Assembly (NCBI RefSeq): GCF_026535915.1
Contig: NZ_JAFNPF010000006.1
Location: forward strand, 1-42,101
Reading direction: 5' to 3'
Origin: Snodgrassella sp945267035
GTDB taxonomy: Bacteria > Pseudomonadota > Gammaproteobacteria > Burkholderiales > Neisseriaceae
DNA length: 42,101 bases
In this document: positions 34,747-42,101 of the stretch, piece by piece
Layout: each line of letters starts with the position of its first letter
Position numbering within the stretch: the first letter of the stretch is position 1
Position numbers and translations under genes: made by a program
Notes under the pieces: generated by a model
Told to the model about the DNA's origin: nothing
What the model saw: only the letters and a program-made list of their open reading frames with translations
The model's database searches: none

Positions 34747-34826
34747 AGGAGCTAATCCAGATAATTATACGAAAGTTTCTAATATTAAAGATTAATCAAT
34801 CAATTGTCAATTGCTGTTCTACAAAG

Positions 34827-34842
34827 ATATGACACGTCATAT
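34827..34842. promoter_or_regulatory. 16-bp palindrome upstream of rplM
   Basis: ATATGAC-AC-GTCATAT is a perfect 7+7 palindrome lying between the dinG stop and the rplM start, 80 bp before the latter. Its position fits an operator or promoter-associated site for the ribosomal operon, but no regulator is known to me. Confidence 0.3.
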
Positions 34843-34877
34843 TGCTTTGGCCAGAGAGAGAAAACGTTTTTCTCGCG

Positions 34878-37010
34878 TCAGCCGATCCTCTTAAATGGTG
34901 GCAAACAAGCAAGAAGTTGTTTGCCGTAACGCGCAGTTAAAATCCGGTTATCCAGAATGGTGATACGACCATAATCGCTTTCTGTTCGAATCAGACGACC
35001 AACTGCCTGAACCAATTTAATACTAGCTTCAGGCACCGTGATTTCCATAAACGGATTACCTCCACGCGCTTCTATCCACTGGTTACGCGTTTTTTCAATC
35101 GGATTATCCGGCATGGCAAAAGGCAATTTGGCAATAATCACCTGCACACACAGCTCACCAGGTAGATCCAGCCCCTCAGCAAAACTATCTAACCCAAAAA
35201 TGATACTCGGTTTACCGGCATCAATTGCATCGTGATGGCGCTGTAACAGTACCTGTTTCGGTAATTCCCCTTGTACCAATAATAATGGCAAATAGGTATC
35301 AGGTAATTTTAAAGCCACTTCCTGCATTTGTTTGCGCGAAGAAAACAACACCAGCGTTCCAATTTCTTCATGTGCATTAATTAATTTGGGTAACCATTGC
35401 ACAATTTCAGCTGTGTGTGCAGCCGGTTCTCTGGGGCTGGCTGTTAAAGCCGGAATATATAGTTCCCCTTGCTCGGCAAAATGAAACGGGCTGTCCAATG
35501 CCAACATAGCAGTATCAGTCATTCCCTTCAGCCCCGTTTGTTGCAATAATAAATCAAAATTGCCCAATGAACGCAAAGTGGCTGAAGTCAAAACCGCACC
35601 TGCGGCACGATGCCATAGACCATAAGCCAATTTAGCGGCACTACTAATTGGTGAAGCATGGAAACTATAATCTACTTTGTCACCAATTAGGCGTTTAATC
35701 CATTTGGCTAGGGGCGCTTCACCTTCCACGACTTCTGTAGCCAGCAAATCCCATACGCTGACAAGCTGTTCACTTCGGCTCAACAGCAAGCCCAAATCAC
35801 CGCTGAGTAAATCTAAAAAACTTCCATCCTGATTTTTATCTCGTCGAGCCACCGATAACGCTTCATTTAAACTATTGATATGCTTTAATAACATTCTGGC
35901 ACATACAGCTGTATTATTGACCAATACGGCTAAGTGGGCAGGTATTTGTCCATTAGCCCAGATCCAACTGCTATCATTCTTGCCTTCCTCAACCCTCAAA
36001 TCAGGCTCTTCTGCTAGTTGAATCAACCACTCCTGTAAACTTTCCTGCAAACCGGAAGCCGCTTCTGTAGCTGCAACGGCCAGCTCACTTTTATCCAGCA
36101 CACCAGCGACTTTATCCACCACATTGCCGACACGGTCAAGAAACCACATTGCTTGATTCAGACTGTGCTCTGCAGCGAACTGCTGTAATGCTTTTTGTGG
36201 CAAATGATGAGCTTCATCTATACAATAAAAACTATTGATCGGCGCTGGCAGAATCACACCTCCACCCATCCCGATATCGGCCAACAGTAAGTCATGATTA
36301 GCCACCACAACATCCACATTTTCTAAAGTATCTCGCGCCAAGAAAAACGGACATTCAGACCGATTTGGGCAGGCTGCCTTAAGGCAACCATGCCGGTCAT
36401 TGGTCACCTTTTGCCACAGTTGATCATCTATTTGTTCCGGCCAGGTATCACGATCACCGTTAAATTGCCGAGAAGCGAATTGATCAGCCAAATTACGCAG
36501 CACAGCTATTTCTTCTTTTTTTGGTTTTCTATCCCATAACAATGAGGGTTGCTCGAATCCTTGCAAACTGTCCTGTGCATTCAGTTGCGTCAACTGATAT
36601 AGCTTATAAGGACATAAATACCGCCCGCGCCCCTTGGCCAAAGCAAAACTGAGACTCAAACCACTATGTTCAACTACAAATGGGAGATCACGACCAACCA
36701 ACTGCTCCTGTAATGCGACAGTTGCACTGCTGACAACTAACTTTTTTTGGCGGGTTTGCGCCATGATGCCACCGGCCAGCAGATAAGCGAGACTTTTGCC
36801 AACGCCGGTAGGTCCTTCCACCACCAAAATAGACTCCCCATTACGCTTAGGTGCTTCCTCGCCTTCTGCCTGTGGCAAACTACGGGAAAAGGCATTGGCG
36901 ATGGCCGCAATCATTTCTCGTTGCGCTTTTCGAGGACGGAAATTGGGCAAACTCAGAGCAATATTCTGATAATGGTCGCGAATGGCGTGTTTTTCTAAAT
37001 CAGTGAGCAT
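34878..37010 (-). CDS. dinG: DinG-family ATP-dependent DNA helicase
   Basis: DinG is an XPD-like superfamily 2 helicase that unwinds DNA, including R-loop and D-loop structures. The Walker A motif is EGPTGVGKSLAYL (residues 65-77). The iron-sulfur cluster ligands are Cys133 (RYLCPYKL), Cys209, Cys214 and Cys220 (GCLKAACPNRSECPFF). The DEAH box is residues 265-268 in FYCIDEAHHLP. C-terminal helicase motifs include LVLFSSRKQMQEVAL, IIFGLDSFAEGLDLPGE and VQAVGRLIRTESDYGRITILD. The length of 710 residues is typical for the family. It is a separate minus-strand gene upstream of rplM. Confidence 0.95.
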   Translation of the reverse strand: MLTDLEKHAIRDHYQNIALSLPNFRPRKAQREMIAAIANAFSRSLPQAEGEEAPKRNGESILVVEGPTGVGKSLAYLLAGGIMAQTRQKKLVVSSATVALQEQLVGRDLPFVVEHSGLSLSFALAKGRGRYLCPYKLYQLTQLNAQDSLQGFEQPSLLWDRKPKKEEIAVLRNLADQFASRQFNGDRDTWPEQIDDQLWQKVTNDRHGCLKAACPNRSECPFFLARDTLENVDVVVANHDLLLADIGMGGGVILPAPINSFYCIDEAHHLPQKALQQFAAEHSLNQAMWFLDRVGNVVDKVAGVLDKSELAVAATEAASGLQESLQEWLIQLAEEPDLRVEEGKNDSSWIWANGQIPAHLAVLVNNTAVCARMLLKHINSLNEALSVARRDKNQDGSFLDLLSGDLGLLLSRSEQLVSVWDLLATEVVEGEAPLAKWIKRLIGDKVDYSFHASPISSAAKLAYGLWHRAAGAVLTSATLRSLGNFDLLLQQTGLKGMTDTAMLALDSPFHFAEQGELYIPALTASPREPAAHTAEIVQWLPKLINAHEEIGTLVLFSSRKQMQEVALKLPDTYLPLLLVQGELPKQVLLQRHHDAIDAGKPSIIFGLDSFAEGLDLPGELCVQVIIAKLPFAMPDNPIEKTRNQWIEARGGNPFMEITVPEASIKLVQAVGRLIRTESDYGRITILDNRILTARYGKQLLACLPPFKRIG

Positions 37011-37142
37011 ATTTATTCTAAAAAGTAAGCAAAATTAAAACTGCTTATACCATTTAGTAGTAAAGTTATTAAAAATCAGTATATTAAATACTGATTCATG
37101 ATTATATACTGAAATTCCACAGCAAATTTCATCTGGAACATC

Positions 37143-37967
37143 ATGAAAAAAATTATCTATTTTATCCTATCTTGCCTGATCATTAGTGGTTTAATTGCAT
37201 GTTCAGAACAACCAAAGGAAACAGTGGAATCTACCAAAAAAGAACTGGTATTCGGAGCCTCTGCCATGCCTTATAGCAATATTTTTGAACAAGGCATCAA
37301 ACCCATTTTGGAAAAAAAAGGCTATCGTATTAAAACCCTGATGTTTTCTACATTAGAAGTGAATAATCAATCTGTCGATAATGGTCAGGTTGACTTCAAT
37401 CTTGATCAGCACACTGCCTACATCAATGTATTTAATCGTGAAAAAGGCACACACCTTTATCCATTAGTGCACATTCCTACTTTGCCGGCTGCGTATTATT
37501 CCGACAAATATACTTCATTTGAACAGTCACCTAATGGTGCAACAGTATTAATTCCTAACGATCCGGCTAATACCTCACGTGCATTGCGTGTCCTAACTGA
37601 CCACCAACTGATTAAACTTAAAGCCAATACCAATCCAATACTGGCTACCCCTGAAGACATTGCTGTCAATCCTAAACAACTGAAAATCAAAACAGTGGAT
37701 TCAGTATTGATTCCACGCATACTGTCCGAAGTCGATTATGGTTTTGCCTCCGGTGGTATTGCTTTTCAATCCAAAATGGATCCGAATAAAGCAGTTATAC
37801 GTGAAAAAGTCATTCCGGAAATGGAAATGGTGGTAGCCATCAACGAAAAAAATCGAGACACCCAATGGGCAAAAGACCTGAAAGCAGCCTATCAGTCACC
37901 TGAATTTAAACAATTTATGCAGCATTACCACCAACATCAGATGTGGGTAATGCCACAGGCAGAATAA
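37143..37967 (+). CDS. metQ: MetQ/NlpA-type substrate-binding lipoprotein
   Basis: The protein is the NlpA family lipoprotein that binds D/L-methionine for the MetNI ABC importer. The signal peptide ends in the lipobox GLIACS with Cys20. The family pattern is clear: LVFGASAMPYSNIFEQGIKP, VDFNLDQHTAYINVFN, IPNDPANTSRALRVL and YGFASGGIAFQSKMDPN. Length 274. No metN or metI gene is present within the window on either side, so the partner pump must be elsewhere if it exists. Binding of another small amino acid or peptide is possible, since NlpA relatives vary. Confidence 0.88.
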   Translation: MKKIIYFILSCLIISGLIACSEQPKETVESTKKELVFGASAMPYSNIFEQGIKPILEKKGYRIKTLMFSTLEVNNQSVDNGQVDFNLDQHTAYINVFNREKGTHLYPLVHIPTLPAAYYSDKYTSFEQSPNGATVLIPNDPANTSRALRVLTDHQLIKLKANTNPILATPEDIAVNPKQLKIKTVDSVLIPRILSEVDYGFASGGIAFQSKMDPNKAVIREKVIPEMEMVVAINEKNRDTQWAKDLKAAYQSPEFKQFMQHYHQHQMWVMPQAE

Positions 37968-37996
37968 CACCACTAATATTAAATATTCAACACTTT

Positions 37997-38025
37997 GCCA
38001 CTAATAGTCTTCAAATATTAGTGGC
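37997..38025 (+). terminator. Hairpin after metQ
   Basis: GCCACTAATA and TATTAGTGGC are perfect 10-bp arms around a 9-base loop, 30 bp after the metQ stop. There is no U-run, so it may act as an RNA-stabilising hairpin or weak terminator. Confidence 0.5.
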
Positions 38026-38905
38026 CAATCATGTTTATCGTTCGCTGCCGACATTAAACAAAGCGCCATCCAACAACATTCAAATAAAACAATTCAGTCA
38101 CACAAAGTATTTCAACTGTGCAAACTGGTATCATGGTCGCTCATCGCAACCTAATAACACCTCATGATCTCATCAGTTTAGATTATAGAGGAGCAGTATC
38201 ACATTAGCAGCCAGTACTAAGTAGCACTCATTAAACATGATGGAGAAGACCTAAAAAATAACGTGCCCATCAGGATGATACAAAAACAGCAGTAGTCATA
38301 TGATCTAAAATGATTTAGTAAAATAGAGACTAAATGCAGTAGGTTATAAAATTCAACTACCCCAAATAGCTAGGTATTCTATCTAATTCATTAATTTTTC
38401 GGAGAATAAAAAATAATTTCTGAAATATGGAGTAAGTTATCCGGCATTTATCTTAATTTTTACCACCATCCTATGAGTTGATAGTTGCAATGGTTAACTT
38501 GTCAAATTTTGCAATTTTCCTATTTAAACTTGTATTGAATACTTGTAGTCAATATACAATTAATAAACTGCATTAATATTTGGATAGCCAGTCTAAATAT
38601 TTAGAAAAAAATAACATTGCTGCGATGAATTGAAATAATTGCCTACTGAAATAACCATGTTAACCAGTTTAAATTTAGTGGCAATTAGCCAGCTATTCTT
38701 TGATAACTCATTGACTATCTGAACTCATTGCACTCACTAATGACCAATCAAGTGCCTGACTTAATTCAAACACAATACTCATTGCTCAAACACCACTTGA
38801 TAATTATTACTGACTAAATTATCAAATTTTCCCTTCATTGCGTATAGTAACTGCTTCTTTTTCAAATGGTGAGTCACTCTGGCTTATTTAGATAGATTAA
38901 ACACC
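38026..38905. other. Gene-less AT-rich stretch downstream of metQ
   Basis: No frame with start signals or recognisable product was found. A 21-base segment at 38481-38501 matches 13485-13505 at 20 positions. Otherwise nothing stands out. Confidence 0.4.
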
Positions 38906-38916
38906 CTAACATTTGT

Positions 38917-39033
38917 CTAGAGAGATAGCAATAAAATGCCTTTTTCTCGCGCTATAGAATTCCATCCACCCCAAGCAATAAGTATTGCAGCGATCAAGAT
39001 CATATAAACCTTCATCGCCTGCCATATCTTCAT
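38917..39033 (-). CDS. Possible small membrane protein
   Basis: This is a 38-codon frame starting at an ATG six bases after a TAAGG ribosome-binding site. The product begins MKIWQAMKVYMILIAAIL and continues IAWGGWNSIAREKG, giving one membrane helix with a positive N-terminus and a Trp/Gly-rich end. The open frame extends upstream to 39114, but the internal ATG is better supported. No family recognised. A second overlapping frame (38906-39094) is also open, so chance cannot be excluded. Confidence 0.35.
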   Translation of the reverse strand: MKIWQAMKVYMILIAAILIAWGGWNSIAREKGILLLSL

Positions 39034-39464
39034 AAAGAACCTTATTCCGGTCTTTACTGCTGGCTCTTTGAGCAAACTTAAGGCGTGAAAACAATCTGAA
39101 CAGATGTCTTTCAATAAGTTTCTAATATGAACTGGTGTGAATCATTGATGCAGTACCCTAAAATAACGCCAATAGGCTACGGCAACCCAATCTTGCTGAT
39201 TATTTTATTGTTTTATTGAGACAACAATGATCAACGGTTTATTACTATAAGAAATACCAATTGGCGCGAGCTGATACTGCCTATCTGTAAATCATCTTGT
39301 TCTTTTCTCAGTCTCTAAATAGCCTACATTAGCTTGAATCAAAATTTTGTCATAAACGGATTTTTAATCTAGCGCTTGCGCCATAACCATCTAACCTTGC
39401 TTTAAGAAAAAGGATTAAATTGATACACATGCAACTTTATCATTTCTTTTTATCTAACTTCATC
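39034..39464. other. Intergenic region, nothing recognised
   Basis: The region is AT-rich and separates the small minus-strand frame from the end of the radical SAM locus. No gene, terminator-type hairpin or repeat was identified. Confidence 0.35.
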
Positions 39465-39554
39465 TTATTTGTTATGTTCAATCACATTTCCTAACCGCAA
39501 GTGAAGTCCATACTTATCAAGCAAACCCCGAATGAAATCTTCATTTAATTGCAT
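39465..39554 (-). CDS. Short frame directly after the radical SAM gene, possibly a truncated gene
   Basis: An ATG one base after the radical SAM stop opens a 29-codon frame reading MQLNEDFIRGLLDKYGLHLR and ending in TAA. Tight spacing suggests translation coupling with the upstream gene. It is too short to classify; it could be the surviving start of a second operon gene or noise. Confidence 0.3.
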   Translation of the reverse strand: MQLNEDFIRGLLDKYGLHLRLGNVIEHNK

Positions 39555-39555
39555 C

Positions 39556-40299
39556 TTATTTTTCTGTAAAGATAGATAGGTAGGTATTTGCCAACGTTTT
39601 ATCAGATGAAATTATTTTTTGTTTTATATAAGAACTTAAATTCATCTGCTCAACATAAACAGATTTAGTCCCGGTTTGAGCAACCAGAGAAATAAGAGAT
39701 TCTAATTCTAAAGGATTTTGAACAAGATGGGGCAATAGTGGTCCAATGAATGCATAAGTTCTAATATTTTGACTATTTAATTCAGATAATGCATGCAATC
39801 TACTGGTTATAGATGGTGCTTTGATCTCCAAAGCTTTACTTATACTATCTTTAGCTGAAGTGATAGTAAAACCTACTTCAACATCTTTTAATTCTTGTAA
39901 TACATCGATATCTCTGAGTACTAAAGCCGACTTTGTGAGAATGCTGACCAAGCCTAAGTAATGATTATTTTTCAATACTTCAAGCATCTTTCGTGTGAGT
40001 TGATACTTTTTTTCAATAGGCAAATATGGATCGGTGACCGAACTAAAAAATATTGTCGATTTCAGCTTTTTATCTAAAAGTTTTTTTAATTGTTTTTCAA
40101 ATATCTCTACTGAGTTTTTCTTTATATAAACATAATTCCCCCAGTTTTCAATTGACTCGCCGACAAATCTTCCCATAAAACTAGCGTAACAATATAAACA
40201 GGAAAAACTGCAACCAACATAAGGATTTACTACATAATCAGTATCTGGTAATTTAGATTTAGTAATAACACTTTTGCAGTCTAATTCATGATATTTCAT
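39556..40299 (-). CDS. Radical SAM protein of the spore photoproduct lyase-like group
   Basis: The cluster-binding motif is Cys30, Cys34 and Cys37 in VGCSFSCLYCYAS, preceded by YVVNPYVGC as in the SPL/Rv2578c-like radical SAM proteins. The following segment FFSSVTDPYLPIEKKYQLTR is also characteristic of that group. The barrel continues with LVSILTKSALVLRDIDVL and EVGFTITS. The length is 247 residues, somewhat short, lacking the extra C-terminal part some relatives have. The substrate is unknown; homologues are often annotated as SPL family, but spores are not expected in this lineage. It lies isolated among non-coding sequence, which suggests transfer or a remnant operon. A purine-rich stretch (AAGGGGGGA) on the minus strand precedes the ATG. 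Confidence 0.82.
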   Translation of the reverse strand: MKYHELDCKSVITKSKLPDTDYVVNPYVGCSFSCLYCYASFMGRFVGESIENWGNYVYIKKNSVEIFEKQLKKLLDKKLKSTIFFSSVTDPYLPIEKKYQLTRKMLEVLKNNHYLGLVSILTKSALVLRDIDVLQELKDVEVGFTITSAKDSISKALEIKAPSITSRLHALSELNSQNIRTYAFIGPLLPHLVQNPLELESLISLVAQTGTKSVYVEQMNLSSYIKQKIISSDKTLANTYLSIFTEK

Positions 40300-40720
40300 C
40301 GAATTATCCCCCCTTTTAAGTTAAACAAAAGCCGAAAATATCAACGCCCTGGCTGAGAGACCCTATATTTTGATTCCTAGTTATCACGCCGATAAAAGAC
40401 TACTTTAAGAGATGTTTATCACCATTCTGATCGATAACTGGTTAATCGCATTGACTAATACCGTCTGTATACCATCATTCCTATTGATGCATTCCTATTT
40501 TCACCTGCCCGAATGGTAATTCTGCAAATACCCAATTAAGTAGCAAACCGACGATTTACTGTTGGGCGAAACCATACATGCAAAATAGTTTGCAGCTGAA
40601 AACACATTTTACTGCACAAAGCATATTTCTATTGGAATACCATTTTTCTTGTTGCCCTATTCTTATTGTTGTCGAACCCCTTCCAAAATACAGCATATTA
40701 TTCAGCTTATTCTGACATCT
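40300..40720. other. Upstream region of the radical SAM gene, nothing recognised
   Basis: No open frame of note. The right-hand part may be the eroded C-terminal region of the alpha/beta hydrolase pseudogene, but similarity can no longer be followed with confidence. Confidence 0.35.
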
Positions 40721-41335
40721 CTTACAATCTCGTCACATTTTTTTTATGATCATGGTCTGGCACATTTTCAATTTGCTATGGGTAAAGCAAGAGCAATCGA
40801 GCTAAATACCTTAGGGTGATCAATTTCATTTTCCGTTCCAATCACCTAAGCTGCCGCAGTAACCTTCTACAGAGAAGCAATATCAATATTTGGCTGCTAT
40901 AACTTCATTTTACAGAGCGGATCACCCGTTTGTTCAAAGTACTGTTGCACAAACTTAAGACTTTCGGCATTAAAATTCGCAGACGAGAGATTTACCTCTA
41001 ATAATGCTATGTTGGACATCATAGACTGATCATGCAGAGCAAACTGCAGAGAAAAGATCGCACCATCACTAACACTAGAATATTAACCGGACTAATAGCC
41101 AGAGCCTTAATCCACGCATAAATATCAGCCATCATCACATCGATGTCATAAACAGCATTTTTTTCACTTAAACCATAATAACGACTATCCACTGCATAGC
41201 TATATAATTTTGTAGGAATTTCTGTAATAGCGGAGCAAAAATACTGTAATCCTCACCCTTTCCATGCAACAATATCAAAGCATCTCCCTTACCCGATTTT
41301 TCAAAATATAGATTGATACCACTTACTTTAATCAT
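40720..41335 (-). pseudogene. Decayed alpha/beta hydrolase
   Basis: The minus strand opens with an ATG at 41335 and reads MIKVSGINLYFEKSGKGDAL followed by ILLHGKGEDYSIFAPLLQ, the start of an alpha/beta hydrolase with its oxyanion HG motif. The frame then shifts: the next part is YAVDSRYYGLSEKNAVYDID and then MMADIYAWIKALAISPVNIL. A second shift leads to VSDGAIFSLQFALHDQ, where the Ser sits in the nucleophile-elbow position. The text then runs to YFEQTGDPLCKMKL and a TAG at 40897-40899. Beyond it the same frame continues with VIGTENEIDHPKVFSSIALA, broken by further stops. Two frameshifts and several stops make it nonfunctional. Confidence 0.8.
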
Positions 41336-41511
41336 TCAATTATATTTCCCCTTTCCCGTTTTATTTCAGATAATAATTTATCTATATTAGAATCAGATAA
41401 ATAAAATCCACAATTAAGAAATACAAATTGTTTATTATCAATGATTAAATTAGCACTACAACATCTGTTTTATCTGATATAAACTAAATACTTTTTTATT
41501 GATTCATTTAA
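41336..41511. other. Promoter-side region of trmL
   Basis: AT-rich sequence between the divergent hydrolase remnant and trmL. It should carry the trmL promoter; no clear ribosome-binding site precedes the trmL ATG. Confidence 0.35.
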
Positions 41512-41994
41512 ATGAGCCTGCACATCGTTTTATATCAACCTCAAATACCAGCAAATACCGGCAACATCGCCCGTACCTGTGCCGGTACTGGCACTAGCCT
41601 GCATTTAATTCATCCTCTTGGCTTTTCTACTGACGACCGTATGCTTAAACGTGCCGGTCTGGATTACTGGCCCCATGTCGACATTCATTATCATGACAGC
41701 CTAGATAGGTTCATAGCCATGACCGAAGCACAGGCCAATGCAGAAGTTTATCTAATTGAGACGTATGGCACACGCAATTACACAGAATACGACTATAGCG
41801 ACAACGAGCAAGATATCTATTTTCTCTTTGGTCGCGAAACCACGGGTCTGCCTAAAGATTTCGCCCAGGCCAGAGCAGACCACTGCCTGCGCATTCCTCA
41901 GACCACCCACATCCGCTCGCTGAATCTGTCGAATGCAGCAGCAATAGTATTGTATGAAGCATTGCGACAGCAGGGATTTAGAAGTTTGATCTAA
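41512..41994 (+). CDS. trmL: tRNA (cytidine/uridine-2'-O-)-methyltransferase TrmL
   Basis: TrmL is a SPOUT-class enzyme that 2'-O-methylates the wobble base (position 34) of tRNA-Leu isoacceptors. The knotted-fold motifs are complete: IPANTGNIARTCAGTG (motif 1, residues 12-27), YFLFGRETTGLP (motif 2) and IPQTTHIRSLNLSNAAAIVL (motif 3, SAM-binding knot). The length of 160 residues is normal for the minimal SpoU proteins. It is a single gene with a terminator 26 bp downstream. Confidence 0.95.
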   Translation: MSLHIVLYQPQIPANTGNIARTCAGTGTSLHLIHPLGFSTDDRMLKRAGLDYWPHVDIHYHDSLDRFIAMTEAQANAEVYLIETYGTRNYTEYDYSDNEQDIYFLFGRETTGLPKDFAQARADHCLRIPQTTHIRSLNLSNAAAIVLYEALRQQGFRSLI

Positions 41995-42020
41995 AAGCCG
42001 CATTGTAGCAGTAGCCATAA

Positions 42021-42046
42021 CTAAAGCAGCCTTTCGGCTGCTTTAG
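42021..42046 (+). terminator. Terminator of trmL
   Basis: CTAAAGCAGCC-TTTC-GGCTGCTTTAG is a perfect 11-bp stem with a 4-base loop, 26 bp after the trmL stop. Confidence 0.85.
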
Positions 42047-42061
42047 TGAGGTATAAAGCAA

Positions 42062-42088
42062 AGAACCCAGTATCATATACTGGGTTCT
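42062..42088 (-). terminator. Second hairpin at the right edge
   Basis: AGAACCCAGTAT-CAT-ATACTGGGTTCT is a perfect 12-bp stem. On the minus strand it is followed by TTGCTTTAT, so it may end a convergent gene lying just outside the window. Confidence 0.65.
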
Positions 42089-42101
42089 TCTAAAAGGGTG
42101 T

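Noticed and set aside
1..42101. Neisserial DNA uptake sequences
   Set aside because: Fragments such as CCGTCTG occur within a few hairpins, but no repeated full-length GCCGTCTGAA-type element was seen.
1..42101. CRISPR array, IS element, prophage or tRNA gene
   Set aside because: No regularly spaced repeats, transposase or phage structural genes, or tRNA-like T-loop motifs in intergenic sequence were found by reading.

Overview
The window looks like a chromosome segment of a low-GC member of the Neisseriaceae. The gene order minC-minD-minE-oxyR, with oxyR overlapping minE, is the arrangement known from Neisseria. The AT-rich composition and visible gene decay would fit a host-associated relative such as Snodgrassella. 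That genus call is inference; no rRNA or tRNA gene is present to settle it.

Layout. 1-4 kb: a DUF2520 Rossmann protein, then divergently minCDE (division-site placement) and oxyR (peroxide response). 4-6.3 kb: about 1 kb of AT-rich sequence with no convincing gene, a periplasmic protein of unknown function and another empty stretch. 6.3-9.3 kb, minus strand: tag (3-methyladenine glycosylase), a GDT1/TMEM165-type cation exporter behind a yybP-ykoY manganese riboswitch, and a DASS-type dicarboxylate transporter. 9.3-15.9 kb, plus strand: dnaK with a heat-shock-type promoter, a small membrane protein, an L-lactate dehydrogenase and tex. 15.9-19.9 kb: a tandem array of three paralogous lipoprotein genes plus a decayed fourth. 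Each intact copy has its own terminator, and broken plus-strand protein remnants lie between the copies. 20.4-23.7 kb: a frameshifted ynfA, an AraJ-like MFS exporter, a membrane-anchored CHAP amidase and a uracil-DNA-glycosylase-fold protein. 23.8-29.9 kb, minus strand: an LpxL-type acyltransferase and a MarR regulator / outer-membrane factor / EmrA / EmrB efflux operon. 30.6-32.8 kb: metK and a second LpxL-type acyltransferase, divergent. 33.9-38 kb: rplM-rpsI, dinG and an orphan metQ. 38-42.1 kb: mostly non-coding, with a possible small membrane protein, a spore-photolyase-like radical SAM protein, a heavily decayed alpha/beta hydrolase and trmL.

How it fits together. Most intact genes are housekeeping or envelope functions: division, chaperone, translation, SAM synthesis, lipid A acylation, efflux, and metal and peroxide handling. 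The less ordinary material sits in the gaps: the lipoprotein amplification with an in-frame 21-bp repeat, the manganese riboswitch followed by a tiny leader ORF, and three pseudogenes (a lipoprotein, ynfA and an alpha/beta hydrolase). I saw no CRISPR array, insertion sequence, prophage or tRNA/rRNA gene. I found no strong case for a wholly new defence or metabolic system; the lipoprotein array is the best candidate for something undescribed.
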